Below are positions 43,525-55,867 of a DNA stretch of 64,000 bases, piece after piece. The notes under the pieces are model-generated. The model was not told the DNA's origin and made no database searches. It saw nothing but the letters and a program-made list of their open reading frames with translations. Where the stretch lies: the NCBI GenBank assembly GCA_002682825.1, contig NOKP01000013.1, positions 746,745 to 810,744 of the forward strand, read 5' to 3'. The translations under genes and the position numbers were made by a program. Numbering within the stretch: the stretch's first letter is position 1; each line of letters begins with the position of its first letter. The stretch is from Neonectria sp. B-13 (Eukaryota; Ascomycota; Sordariomycetes; Hypocreales; Nectriaceae).

Positions 43525-46500
43525 TCTGAAGGTGGTATTGGGTATCAAAGGGGATTGGGTATCACAAACAAAGACGTTGGGGTATAAAAGAAAAAGAAAA
43601 AGGAAGACGATCCAGAAAAGGCGTGGTATGGGAGAGGCTGAGAAAGCTGGGTGAAGCAGGAGGAGGGAAGAGGAAGGGAGAAAGGAAGCCGTGGGACTCT
43701 TGGGGTACTTATTTCCCGTCGTGTGTGGGCGTGAGTGGGAGAGGGTGGGAGTGGGAGGAGGAGGAGAGTAGGAGAGAGAGTGTGAGGGTGAGACGCAAGA
43801 GGGCGTGGACGATCCAGGGGGGTGTGCGAGCCGTTTTAGGGTGTGTGGGCGCGTGCGCTGCAGGCTTCCAGTGGGGTTTGGCCCTTGGGTTGGTGTGGAC
43901 GGGGGCCAGTTTAGTGGGCTCAGTGGCCAACCGACAGTGGCCAGCCGATAATTGGCCTCCAAGGGTCCATCCGTTGCGGGCTGCCTGAGGAGTTACTGGC
44001 TTATCCTCACTTCCTCACTACCACGTACTACGTCGTACCTACCTACCGCTATGCAAGCTAAATGTAGTTTCCAGGGGGCGTACCACTGAATCGTATCCGT
44101 CGGCAGAGCCTGAGCGAGATGCGGTGTCAGGGTCGCGGCTTTTGGCTTTTGGCCTTGGGCTTGGGCTTGGACCTGTACTGACGGCGCTTTGTGGGCGCTG
44201 TGGGTGCTGCGGGCTTGAAAGTGAAGTGTCAAAAGAAAAAAGAAAAAAGAAAAACCGACCCAAGCGCCCAAGGAGCAGCACGCACCTAATATCCGTCCAT
44301 CACAATTGGGTCTCTTCTGACGAGATACCTGCACTGAGTCCAATGTACCTAGCTTCCTTTCTTTCTTCCCGTCTGTACTGGAGGTCCCGGGTAGATGTTC
44401 TCACTTCTCCCTTGTTCTCATTCTGTTCCCTTCGTTTCGTGCTCTCTCATTCACAACCCTTGCTTGGCCTCACCTTTTTTTCTCTCTTTCTTTCCCTGAC
44501 CACGTTTGGCCCAGCTTGGCCGACCAGGGGCGGTAGAGCTCATCCTAGCTTGGCCCTCCTTATTTGGCCCCCTGTGATCCCCTGTGCCGGTCGGCGGCGG
44601 TAGACAACTAAACGTGAGCGTACCTTTTCCGTACGGGGTGTTAGCTGGACAGTGCAGTGCCCGTTGGGCATGCACCGCTGTTGATCATCAGGATACCGCC
44701 GCAGCCAACCCCGGCAATTATCTCACACACTCCTCACTCGCACACAAATCAAAACATGACTGGTAAACAAATCTCAGTACGCACACGCACACCCCACCGT
44801 TCGTCAAAGGCCCTGAGACCAGCCTTTCTTCTCTTCTCTTGTCATGCCGTTCGCTGTTTGTTGCTGGGTGAAGCGTTGGCCCGTGCGGCGCTTAAGCGAG
44901 TGGGCCTGAAATTGCAGAGACCCGTCGAGCCTTGCTGCCCGGCCGCTTCCAAAATAGCCCTGCAGCAGATGCTTTGCTAGGGCCGTCCAACCATCCATCC
45001 AGTGCGTATCGCCGCCACGTCGTATGTGCGAGCGAGATATGGATGGTCCCTCGTGGCCATAGCACCCTTATTAGCGCCGTAAATCTAGTGGTAGTGGTTA
45101 GTGGTAAGTTACTGCAGCGGAGTCGACGGATGGAGGAGGCCCTGGAAGGCTTGAACGGCATTCCCCCTGGGCTTTCGCTTGGCCGGTGAACCCTGGATAT
45201 GCGACTTCTCAGCGGGTATTGCCAGTCAACCAAGGACGCATGTAAAAGCAAAAGATAAAACAAGTCAAATTCAAACCAGTCAGTCAACGCATACTACATG
45301 CAGTACGTAGCACTCCTTGCTCCGTAACGGTTCATTACACCGTCACTGATTTGACGGGACTCCCCGCCACTATCCCTGAACCCTCCCTCTCCCAGCTCCC
45401 CTCCTCAGTCAGTCCGTTCCTCTTCTCCCCCTTTCTCAGGCTCCTCCTTCGCCCCGGGAAACCATGGCCATTGGCCTGGTGCGGAACCACGCCCGCTGGC
45501 TTCTCAATTTCCATGCCGCCTGGGTACGGTGTAAGCAAGGTGTGCTGCCCTAGACTGAATGGCTGGCTTGGTACGGCACCCGGCGCGGCAACGGAAGGCG
45601 TCTGAAGGCGTGAAGCAATAACGGTGAGGTACCTACGGATACAAAAATACAAAATACAAAGGCACCGCTCGGCGGATCTTGCCCGGAACTGGAAGCAACC
45701 GTGCGCCTGGCGTCATGCTGGCTCCCGTCTGCAACTCTCTTCCATTGTCTCCGGAGCGCACCGTGATTCCGGGCTGTAACCACGGGGCATCATCCGTCCG
45801 GAACCTGCCACCGTCAGTCACCATCACCGTTACCACGACCGCCACCACCAACAGCCCCTCGCCTCCTCCTCTTCAGCCTGACGGGAAACCCTCTCTCACC
45901 AGACGCTCACTGATAACTGACCAGAATTGGCTTGCACACACGGGCCACCACTTCCAACTACCCACTACCCACTTGGACCGCGGCGGGTCGATATTCGCAA
46001 ATATCAAATCTCACTTGCGAGCACCAGCTTTTTTTTTTCAATTTTTTAGTTCCCAACTTACAGGGGACCCAGTTGTTGCCAGGCCAAGGCCAAGTCAAAC
46101 CACATTTTCAATATGGATCTTCAAACTACCTCCAATAAGCATCGGCGTCTGTCCCCACAATGCCCAGCAATTGTGTCAGTGCCATGCGCGCCTTCAGAAA
46201 CACGCCCCGATCGATGTCTTTTCTTCTTCGTTTATTCGTGGACTGGGAAGTGTGAAGTTGAACATCTGCTTCTTCCCCATATTTGATATTGTTCTTCTCA
46301 TTTCTTCTCGCCTCCCCTCGCTTGCTCGGGGATTAGGGTCGTACCCAATACTAATAACCTGCCAGCTAGTAACCTCTAAACCCTAGCAAGCCAAATCACC
46401 CACCCGGTGGCTTCAGAGGTTCAGCCTCTCTGTCTGACGTCCTCAGCCTGACCTCTTGTTTCTCCCTTGGCGGCCGGGGTTGCTCCTCGATCCCTTGCCC

Positions 46501-49500
46501 TTGCGCATGGATCATGGGCCACTTGAAAAACAATCTCCCTGGTCCCTGCCAGGGCATGTCCCCTGCTCCCCAGGTCCTCTGCTGGTCCGCCGATTCCGAC
46601 TAGTGATCCGTGCCGGTACCTCTCATCAACTGGACGCGGGTTTTCGGTGGATCGCCATTTTAAAAACCACAATCTCCAGGGGGAAACGGTTCGACACGTA
46701 TCTCTCAATACCACTCCGTCGCCATCGTACTTTGTAGGCTTGTTGTCTTGGCCTCTTGGCTTACTTTCCCCTGGCACCATCCGCTCCCCTGGGGAAGACA
46801 CAATAGACAAGTCGCCCTCCTCGCTGCGGACCTGGTTCTGACGCTCTGAACGACGCCACATGGTGTCCTGTGTGGCTTGGTAGCAAGCACACTGTACGAA
46901 GCGCCCTGCATTATTATCGTTATGGTTGTTGGTGGTCCAGAAGAGACATTGGGAGACTTGGGACCAAGGCCATGCACGCAGGTGTCAGGCCATGTCATAT
47001 CAGGTCACGCTTTGCCCGTGCCCCGAAAAGCGCCATCCTCCAATACTTTGTCTGTCCAGTCGTCGTCCACCGTCGACCCTCCAACACGATTCCACGAGGA
47101 TCCAGGACTTTCACTTTGTCATCTAATTAGTTAGCCCAACCTGCGTGCGTCTTGCAGCTCCCGGCCAGCGAGCGGGCAGGCAGCTTGGCAGCCTCTTTGT
47201 CCGCGTTGCGTCCTCGAATAAGTTACTTGATCAAGCACCACTCAAGTACCGACATGGCGCGCTAGCAGCAACGTCGTGATAAACTGGGCCCCCGATGCCC
47301 TATGAAAGTAGGAACGGGAGTACTGAGCACGAGCGGGCCCCTCGAGGCTCGAAGCTTGAGACTTAACACCGTCCAGCCTCAGATGCTATTCGTTCCCCTG
47401 CAGCGCAGATACTGTGCATGTACAGTATCTGCGCGTGAGACGGAGCTGCAGTTCAGCGAGCACACGACAACAAAACAACGAGCATGGATGAGTCCAGGAC
47501 CGCACCAACAAAGCTGTGCAAAACACACGACACGAAAAAACCCGGCCTTTTTCGCTGATCAAATCAACTTGCAACCCCTCCAGAGCGTCTCCAACATTCG
47601 TGTCCATCAATGGAGTACATGCATTTGAGCTGCCACCCACTCACACCAACATATCCGCGCAGCCAATCCACACCACCCAAGGCTCAACGTCGTCCAAATC
47701 ACCCGCTACCACCCATCCGTAACGAATGCCGCAACCAGGTTCCACTTGGATCTGGGCTAGAGCCTCAGCTCGTGGCTCGTGGCTCACCACACCATCCCTT
47801 CACTCTTCACCTTTGTCCAGGTGACTCCTCGCGACGGGACGGTGGCGGCCACCTCAAGGCAGGCAGACAGGCAGGCAGGTATGGAACCAGACCCCGAAGG
47901 ATCAGACAGGGTCTCAGCCAGAGCCTCCCGTCCCCCCTCCAACTCCCTCGGTGACGGTCTACACAGCTATTCATCATTCCTTCATTCCCTTGACTCAGGC
48001 AAAGGCACCCCCGAATACTGCGTAGCTGCTAGTCACCCAGGCACACGCTTGTTATCGGTGAGACATGCAGATGTCCCCGTCGGTCGGGGGATTAGCGCCG
48101 AGACACATCTCGGACTTGGGAAGTTGAAGATGGAATCCCGGGCCTGCAACGGCGGCGGCAATGATGCAAGCCCTCGTGTGCGACCTGTGCTTGTCTTGTG
48201 TGCTTTGGTGCTGTGATCGCAATGTAATCGACCGTAATATTTGGTGCGTCTAACAGCCCAGCTGAAGCCCCGCCATATGTTCTTCCCTCTCTGCAAGACG
48301 CACGTGCCGTGTCTGAATGCGTAGATATCACTATCCCCTCCTATTGCCGCTGCCCCTTGAGCCAAAGAAAGGCGCTTTGCTTTTTGACAGCGTTCCTTTT
48401 CGATGATCTCTTCGAGTCCCGTGGGACTCCGCACGTCGCCACCGCCTTTCGATGGGAGTCATCGCCAACCGCCCGTTACGAAACAAAACAACCCAAACCA
48501 AAGACGATGAGTAACGAAGGTCCTCAGAACATCAGAGCACCACCGCGATCACCGCACACGGTCCGTCAGTGGATGTTGCCAATCAATCGAGATCCACATG
48601 CCCGTCACTCAACCATGCCTTGGGCTTGACGCCGGCTCGCGGCCTGTGGGGCCAAACCGGGATCCCTGCAGCATTGGCGCCTTATTAGACGGAGACAGGC
48701 AATATGCATCATATTACGGATGCTGGAGGTACCCTGCTGAACCATGCTTGTGTGCTGCTGTGTGCGTTGTGGTGGTGGTGTTTTTGCCATTGCCCATTGC
48801 AGTGATGCCATGCCCATGATGGTGATGCTGGTTGATGGTATCCGTATAGTAAGTACCTAGGCAACTCGGGAATTAATCTTCGTTCGCCACCGCCTCATCC
48901 CATTCTCAAACGCCAAAGTTTCTCCGGGCGAACGTATCATGTTCTTGAAACCCAAAACCTCCGGTTGCATCGCCGAACCGTCCTGGGCACGATCCTTTGA
49001 TTCCAGGATTCGAAGCTGTTCAGGTTCGTTCCTCCGAGTCAGACTGGAAGCGCCCACTTACCTAGCCTGCCCAAGATTCGACACCGTCGCTTCTGAAATT
49101 AGGACCCTGCCTGTTCATTTCAAGGCGCAACCAAACAGACAGCTCTCGTCTATCCGGTTTGTGGCCCCCCCGGTGAATGTGTTCCAGCCACTCTCTTTGT
49201 CATTGTTGCTCTCGCTCCTCCTCTCAGCGTGGCTGGCTACCGAGATGGAGGCGGGATGCGATATTGCGGATGCGATGCGATGCGACGGGACGCGATGCCA
49301 TCTGGCTTGGCTTGATTACTGTTACAAAGTATCCGTACGGAGTACTCGATGGCTGAGCAAGTCACAACCCCGGTCAACCGTCCCGTGCATCCATCCATTC
49401 ATCCATCTGCTTTCCTTCCCTTCACCCACTCGCTGCTGCCCACATCACATTTGCCTGTGTCATGTATCATCGTCCCTCAGACCAAGAACCAGACCAGCAG

Positions 49501-51670
49501 GGGCATGCCAGGCACGGTGTTGCCTTTGTCGTCGCCGTTGAGATGATCAATCCGCCATCAAGGAGAAACTCCGTAGGATCCACAAGGCGATCCTTCTCTT
49601 AATCGTCCGGCTCGACTCCGTTGTGATCACTGATGGTTAATGCGGCCATCCACACGCATCTCCGGCCCCAAGGCCCCACCGCCATTTACCCTTTCCAGCC
49701 CAAGGGAAAAAAAGCCTCCATCCCATCATATCGCAATCTTGCCATGTGCCATCGTGATTCGACCCGTGATGTCTTCGGCAGGGCCCTAGAAGATGCGGTG
49801 GGGTGCTCCGTTTACACTGTACATGCCCGGCCTCGATGATCCGGACCACCCGTCCAGTCATGTGTTTGTTCTCTCCAAGCTTTCTCGCATCGGCCATCTC
49901 TCATCTCTCAACGCCCCAGGCCGCAACGCTGCCCAGTCACCTGATTTGCCGTCATCAGCCTTCGCCGAGGTCATCTTTCCTTGTCTTGATGGTGCCACTG
50001 GGTCGCCTGGAACCGGGAGTGGCGTTTGGGCGTGTGTGGATTTTGTCTTGGGGAGGGCACTGCGCTGTGGCCTGTAACTTTAGGCCTAGGTACTGTCTTG
50101 TCTACTATAACTAACTGTATGAACACTGTAAGTCTGTGTAAGTCTGTAAGTGCAACCTTCCGACTCTCCGATGCCGACGCCTCCGCTGTCCGTGGTCCCC
50201 CTTCTGCCTCTTTTCGATGCTGGTTGATTCCGGTGGTGTGTCGGTAGTGGTGTGAGGCAGTTGTGCGACTGTCCATCGGACCATCCATCCCAGGGGCGGC
50301 TTCTTTGTCCTCTCACCTCTTTCTTACCGCCGTGGCGGCGAGGCGTGCGTCGGTTCCCCCTTGCCTCCAAGTACCTTGATAGGGCGTGACGATCCTGCAG
50401 CTCTTCGCCATGGCCATCTTCGTAAAATGCCATGGATAATATATACCGCATGTATGGATATCTAGGCTCTAGGCTGCAGTGCCGCTTGGTTCCCTTTTGA
50501 GTCTGTATCGTGTCTCAACCCCAGCGCTGTTCAGAGACATGCCGAGGATAAAGGCCTCGACTTGGTACATGACAGAACCTCGTCTTGTGTAAGTGCATGG
50601 ATATGCCTTGGTTTCGCCATGTCTGACCCTTCTCAGCCACGGCGACCATGATCTCGTGCCCACCTACATGAAGCTCGCCCATCCGTTCGTAGCCGTAGCC
50701 TGCCCACAAGCCGATGACGGCGCCGTCGGTCACACACCATCTTCTTCCTCCACCGCCATCTTTCGCCCACTGTCACCACAACGCTTCCGCCGTCGATCAC
50801 CGCCTTCTTCGAGTGACGCTTGGTGATGACGAAACGGGTCGTCCAAAACGTTCATGCAGTCCCCGCTTCGTTGCAGGGTGAGCATGTGCTCACCCATGTG
50901 GCCCGCTCCAAGACGTCCAAGGCCTTTGCGTGCCTCGCACAGCCCCTTGGATTCCTTGAGGAGATGGTGTGTTGGCAGACAAGCAGGTTATTATCTGCTT
51001 TACTCGGAGCTAGCCTTTTAACGTGTCGGGAAGCACAGGTCTCGTCGGGGTGTTGGGGTGCGGCCAAGGCGGGGTGTAAGTTGAGTGGCCGTCAACTGCG
51101 GTTAAGTTTCAATGCGGGGATCGTGCGTGATAGGATGTAGATATCGTGATTTGATTCGGGGTAGGTCGGCGATAGACTCCGATGTCTGTGTCATCGTGAT
51201 TCGTCTAGCTTTGTGTGGGGGGGATAGGGTTAGTTGCTCCTAATTGCCGGTAAGTTTCAATGTTTCACTTGTTCCAGGACGGTGTTTATTACCCTTTCGA
51301 TCGGCTTGCATACCCTGAGGAGATGGACTTGCTCGAGTCTCGTCCTCCATGTGGGTGGCGGTGTTTCTTGACGCAGTAAGACGGATGATAATGCAAGGAG
51401 ATGCTGCACGATAGGTAGATAGCTTGCGTTGCAGTGGACGCCAAACGGGTCGTGAACGATAAGACGCTTGTTCTTTGGATCGCAAAGATGACCTAGGACT
51501 GCAGGTCAGCGCTGAATTCGCACCTCTGCTTGCACCCTTTTTTGACGTCGACGAAGGCTGTAGTGTCTGGCTGCCATGCCTGATTCCGGCTCCGTTTGCT
51601 CTGCCAGTGCATGAGACGAGTATGTCAAAGGGACGTCCTCCTTGCCATACTAGTGAGTGCTGGTTGGGAA
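43525..51670. other. Large gene-poor region
   Basis: About 8.1 kb. The first part is the promoter of the PH-domain gene. Beyond it no frame shows a domain, and no exon chain with good splice signals was recognised. Several frames of 130-235 aa have random-like composition. Lineage-specific short genes or non-coding RNAs cannot be excluded. Confidence 0.45.
47403..47434. repeat. Perfect hairpin: 13-bp inverted repeat with 6-nt loop
   Basis: GCGCAGATACTGT (47403-47415) and its exact reverse complement (47422-47434), separated by GCATGT. No gene adjacent. Confidence 0.93.
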
Positions 51671-51985
51671 CATTTGAGCCTGCTTGTTGAACGTCTGAAC
51701 CTGCCTGAACCCCGACGTTGGCTTCATGCTCACCACAAAGCCATCGACGCAGAACACTCAACCGATCATACGCACATGCACGATGGCGGGGTTTCCAAGG
51801 GACTGTGCAGTAGCTTGTTCTTCTTCGAGCTACCTAACGCCAGACACTGACAGCAGAAGTCTCGGAATACGGCATGGATCAGGAACATCTCAACCCATTT
51901 GGGAACGTGTGAGCTTGCTTAACAGCGTGTGAGCTTCTTTGGTCACGTCTGAGCCTGTTTCGTAGCATCTGAACCTACTTAGGAG
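51671..51985. repeat. Degenerate 20-bp minisatellite in two clusters
   Basis: Four head-to-tail 20-bp units at 51906-51985 follow the pattern CGTSTGAGCYTGYTTNNNNN. Two more related units lie at 51671-51690 and 51692-51711. Differences are mostly C/T and G/A. Confidence 0.8.
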
Positions 51986-52837
51986 CCCTGTTCTCTGCCA
52001 AATAGTGAAAATGTGTCTCGTCTCGTTCTTTGCGGCCGGGTTTTCTTTCGTCGTGGACTGAAGGTTGGCTCGTCGGCAGAGGCTTGTAGGAAGGGGTTCG
52101 TAGTAAGTGCTCGTCGGAAGAGGCTTGCATGGAGGGGGTAGTATGAAGAGGATCGAGGGAACGGTTATGGCTAAGCTCAGTAGGCCGATGAAGTTTGGAG
52201 TAGGTTGCTGCATTCGGTAGTTACTCCAGTGAACTCATTCTGTCAGCCCATGGTCTTCTTCCTGAAGTTCTCGTTTCTTCGAATTCTTAGCAGTGTAGTA
52301 AATCATTGGGTTGGTTCTTAAGCAAGTCTAAGAGTCTCAACAGTAGCAGCAATCGAAGCATCGACCTTGCCGTCGACCTGGTCGTTTCTGTAGCCTTGTA
52401 TTGTTAGAGAGAGTCGTGTTCTGGAAGATCGTGCTCTCTACCATGATTTTGAGTTCCAGTTACTCGTGCTGTCTCACTTGGTAACGTTCTTGAGAACCTC
52501 TCTGCTTCTGAGATTTGAGTGTTTGCAACTATACACCACATAGATTAACAATCTGCTACGAAGACTGCTAAGTGACTCGCCGGTGATCTGGCACAGACCT
52601 AGGCTTGCTTTCTTGGGCTTTGTAGTGAACGCTTGAGGTTCCTGTGCTCCCACCAGATCAATAGCTTGGTTCTGTAGTTGTTGTCTGTCTCGCCTTGGAG
52701 TGGCTGTGACGCTTCCTTGCCCTTGGAAGGCCTTGCTTTGTGGTTGTGTATGAGTTCATTCCTGAGCTCAAAGCTTCTAGAAGTCACCCCTGAGGATCAG
52801 GATTGCTGGGCCTAAGAGCAGCGGTGGGTTGTATAGA

Positions 52838-53230
52838 AGGGTATGTGTGTGTGGGTTGGTCACGATGAAGCGAGAGGCGTCCTGGGGTCTCAGAGCTTTC
52901 TTCTCGATGATGTCCAATGAACTTCGGCTGCTGTTGAGTTGGGTCTTCGTGCTCGGCCAAGCCCAACGAGTGGCACTTTGACAAGGAAGGTATGTGTTGT
53001 TCACGATGAACTTGTAGGCTTCATGGGCCCTCAAGGCCTCTTCTCGACGAAGATGGGGTGCTCTGAGGTTGGATCTTCGCGGTCGGCTAAGCCTAAGCGA
53101 CGGTGCTTGTCGAGGAGGGCATCTGTCGCTCATGCTGAGCTTAGAGGCTTCACGGGCTCTGGAGGCTTTCTTCTTCATGGATTTCAGTAAAAGCCGGGTG
53201 CTTCTTGGTTCTTCTGCTCGGGTAGGTGGC
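52838..53230. repeat. Three diverged ~130-140-bp tandem repeats
   Basis: Copies can be anchored by CACGATGAAG (52861), CACGATGAAC (53002) and CATGCTGAGC (53131). Read on the minus strand, one open frame (52777-53178) gives three related peptides: KKKASRAREASKLSMSD, REEALRAHEAYKFIVNN and EKKALRPQDASRFIVTN. The preserved reading frame hints at a coding origin; no family recognised. Confidence 0.65.
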
Positions 53231-55867
53231 TCGTGGGTTCTTTGTCTCTTTCTTGGTACGCGTCGGGGGTTGCTTTCTCGCCAGCGCGGTCGTGGCTCAC
53301 TTCCATGACTTAGATGGGAAAGGGAATCGGATTACTGGGCCGTTGCCAGTCTGAGGATGCAATATGATGATTTGGTGATGATCTGTCGCGGTGTGGTGAT
53401 GGCTTCAGGCCGGGATGAGTGTGGAGGATGGGGGGCACCGACGATTACTTACCCGCGTCTCCTTCTTCACGATGGGTGTTCACTGGTCCTCTTTGTCGTC
53501 TGAAGCAGGGTCTCTACTCGTAAAGAAGCGCTCGAACGGTTCTTCATCGTCGGGGTCGGCGGGCCACTAGTCGATGTGCCTAGAGGGCGGTTCTGGTGGT
53601 GCACAAAGGGATGCTTAGGAACAGTACTCCACGTTCTCGGGGGTCCGTGAGCTAGGAAAGGTGTCGAGTATAATACCGGGTGTAGGGGCATATTCCGGAA
53701 GTTTGTGATGTTCTGTTGGTCTTGTCGAGACTAAGAGGAGGATTTTGTGTATAGTGGGTGGCAGGCCTGAAGGATGCAGTGGGTTGGCGCGTAGGAGGAG
53801 GAGGTTTATGGGGGGGTGGATGGAAACTCACTTGGAGGCATATCAAAACCACCACATTTCTGATATTCCCAGATGCTCCAAGTACCGCATCGAAGGACTG
53901 CGTCTTTAGTTCACAATCCCTGCCCTGTCTTACAGTTGCCGAGGGGTAATGTGTACTGAACCAGTGCCCTGAGTTTGCCAGTCTGTTGCCATTAATCCCT
54001 GAGCCACATCAACGGGACGAGGAACTTGATCACAATAAGCAATCCTCCTCTTCATAAGAGTTCCAATTACAGTACGCACGAAACAGAGGTTATGCCCTAA
54101 GTTACTGGCCTTGGGCGCTTCAGTTGCCCTGGTCTGCCCTGGTGCATGCCCCCTCCTCCTATAACACGCTCTCGTCCACTATCTTCTGTGGCCTTCTGCA
54201 CCGACAAGTGGTTGTTCAAACCAGCCACAGATGTTTCGAGGACCATTAACATTGACTCATGCACTCCCACACACCGCGAGTATAAAGTCCCCCTCCAAAA
54301 TTCCCGCCTTTTCCTCCTCCTTCCCTCTTCCCTCCTCACAACAACACCACAACCCAAGGCATCCAGCCTCCCCCAGCTCGATTTTCAGAGCTCCCTTCCT
54401 TCACACATCCCTCTACTTCACTCCTATCCTCTACAGAGCGTGGTATTTCCAAACAGCTTAAGGTACGTTGCCTATTTCCTTCGTCTTCTTCTCTCCTCCT
54501 TGAGCTTGATCTCAGGCCTCACGCGTCACCTGCATCCCCAACATCATCTGGGTACGCGTTTTGCACACTTCCTTCTTCATCTTTTCCTTTATCCTACCTA
54601 CCAGTTCTCTGTTCTCCTTCTTCATTCCATCGCGAACACACGTCCCTTAGTTGCCGACCAACACCTGTGGTTCGGGCTGCAAACACGTCCGTCAGCGAGA
54701 CCTCACAGCCCGAGATCAACACTGCTTCACCTTGGAGGTCAAGTCAAATACCCTCTCCTTGGGTGTCGTGGCTCCGAGCCCAGCGTGTTGCTCTTGGTAT
54801 CCAAGGCTCTCTTCTCTCAACCCCATTTCCTTCACTTGGGCGTTTCGGGATCGCCAACCAGCCTTTGAAGGCTCCTGGCGCAGTGTGGTTGCCCCCACCA
54901 GCAGTCAAGATCAGAAGGCACTTCATTTTATCTATTCCCATTTCTTTTTGTCATTTGTCTTATCCAGGGTCGAAAGCCTGACGCGTCCCAGTCACTCACT
55001 GAGGGACCCCAAGCCTCCGAAGCCACACCAAAACTCATCACCGAATCGTGTCTGCTCCCTCAGTTCATCACCTCGAGGATAAGCCTCGACTCAAAGATCG
55101 TTGTCCTTTGGTATGCATCTCTCGGCTCTTTGTTGACGTATGCTGACCATGCTAGTGTCGAACAAGAGTACTGCAAAACTCAGCAAGTCCGTTCTAAGAA
55201 CACAGCTCGGAGATTTCGATCGTCTGCAAGAACAGCCGCGTCGTTATATCTTTCCTCACACCCTATTTCATACTCGACTCGAAGCGAAAAGTTGAAAGGC
55301 TGTCTCTGCCTTTTCTTTCTGGAACTTGTCAAAAACGGTCCTCTAGAGTTACTAGACTCAACTGACTGGTACGTCCTAGAATTTCTTGGCTTTCTGTTTG
55401 TCCCTCCTGTTTGTCCCCCCCCTGCCCTCTCTCATTCTTGTTGTACACCCCAGACCCATGTGAGCACATCACGGAAGCCTATCGTGGTTGGACACCGTGA
55501 TTTCTTCGTCTCACGAGTCATCATCACTGGCGAAGCATCCAATGCCAGCCAGGACATGACTACGGCGCACCTTCCCATCATTTTGCTGCGTTGGCTCGCT
55601 GAACCATGTGGCACTACAACCGCGAGCCTGCTTTAGCCTACCACTTACCTAACTCCCTACCCACCTGTCTACCTTAACCAAACCACCCAAAGCCCCTCCC
55701 CTATCACTCCCATTATTCTCTTCTCCCCTCCTCATCCTTCCCTATCTTCCTTCAAGTTCAATTCCGATACCAATACGTCCCTTGAGCGTTATCTCACGCG
55801 GAGCCTTAGTCCTGGGCCCCCTTCAACCGAGCCTAACCTTGCAAAATCACCACCGCCGCTGTCCATC
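53231..55867. other. Intergenic; upstream region of the 739-aa gene
   Basis: About 2.6 kb. From about 54.1 kb the plus strand becomes strongly C/T-rich, as in leaders of other genes in this window. Plus-strand frames (240 aa at 54146; 168 aa at 55130) look composition-driven rather than coding. Confidence 0.5.

Noticed and set aside
41711..43654. 647-aa plus-strand open frame
   Set aside because: Exact antisense of the Glu/Lys/Pro-rich Meu6-like gene. Its Ser/Val/Gly-only composition is the mirror of GAG/AAG/GTC codons, and it crosses that gene's introns.
54146..55636. Possible coding exons upstream of the 739-aa gene (240 and 168 aa frames)
   Set aside because: Strong C/T bias as in other leaders here, no domain, and no splice chain that joins them in frame to the downstream gene.
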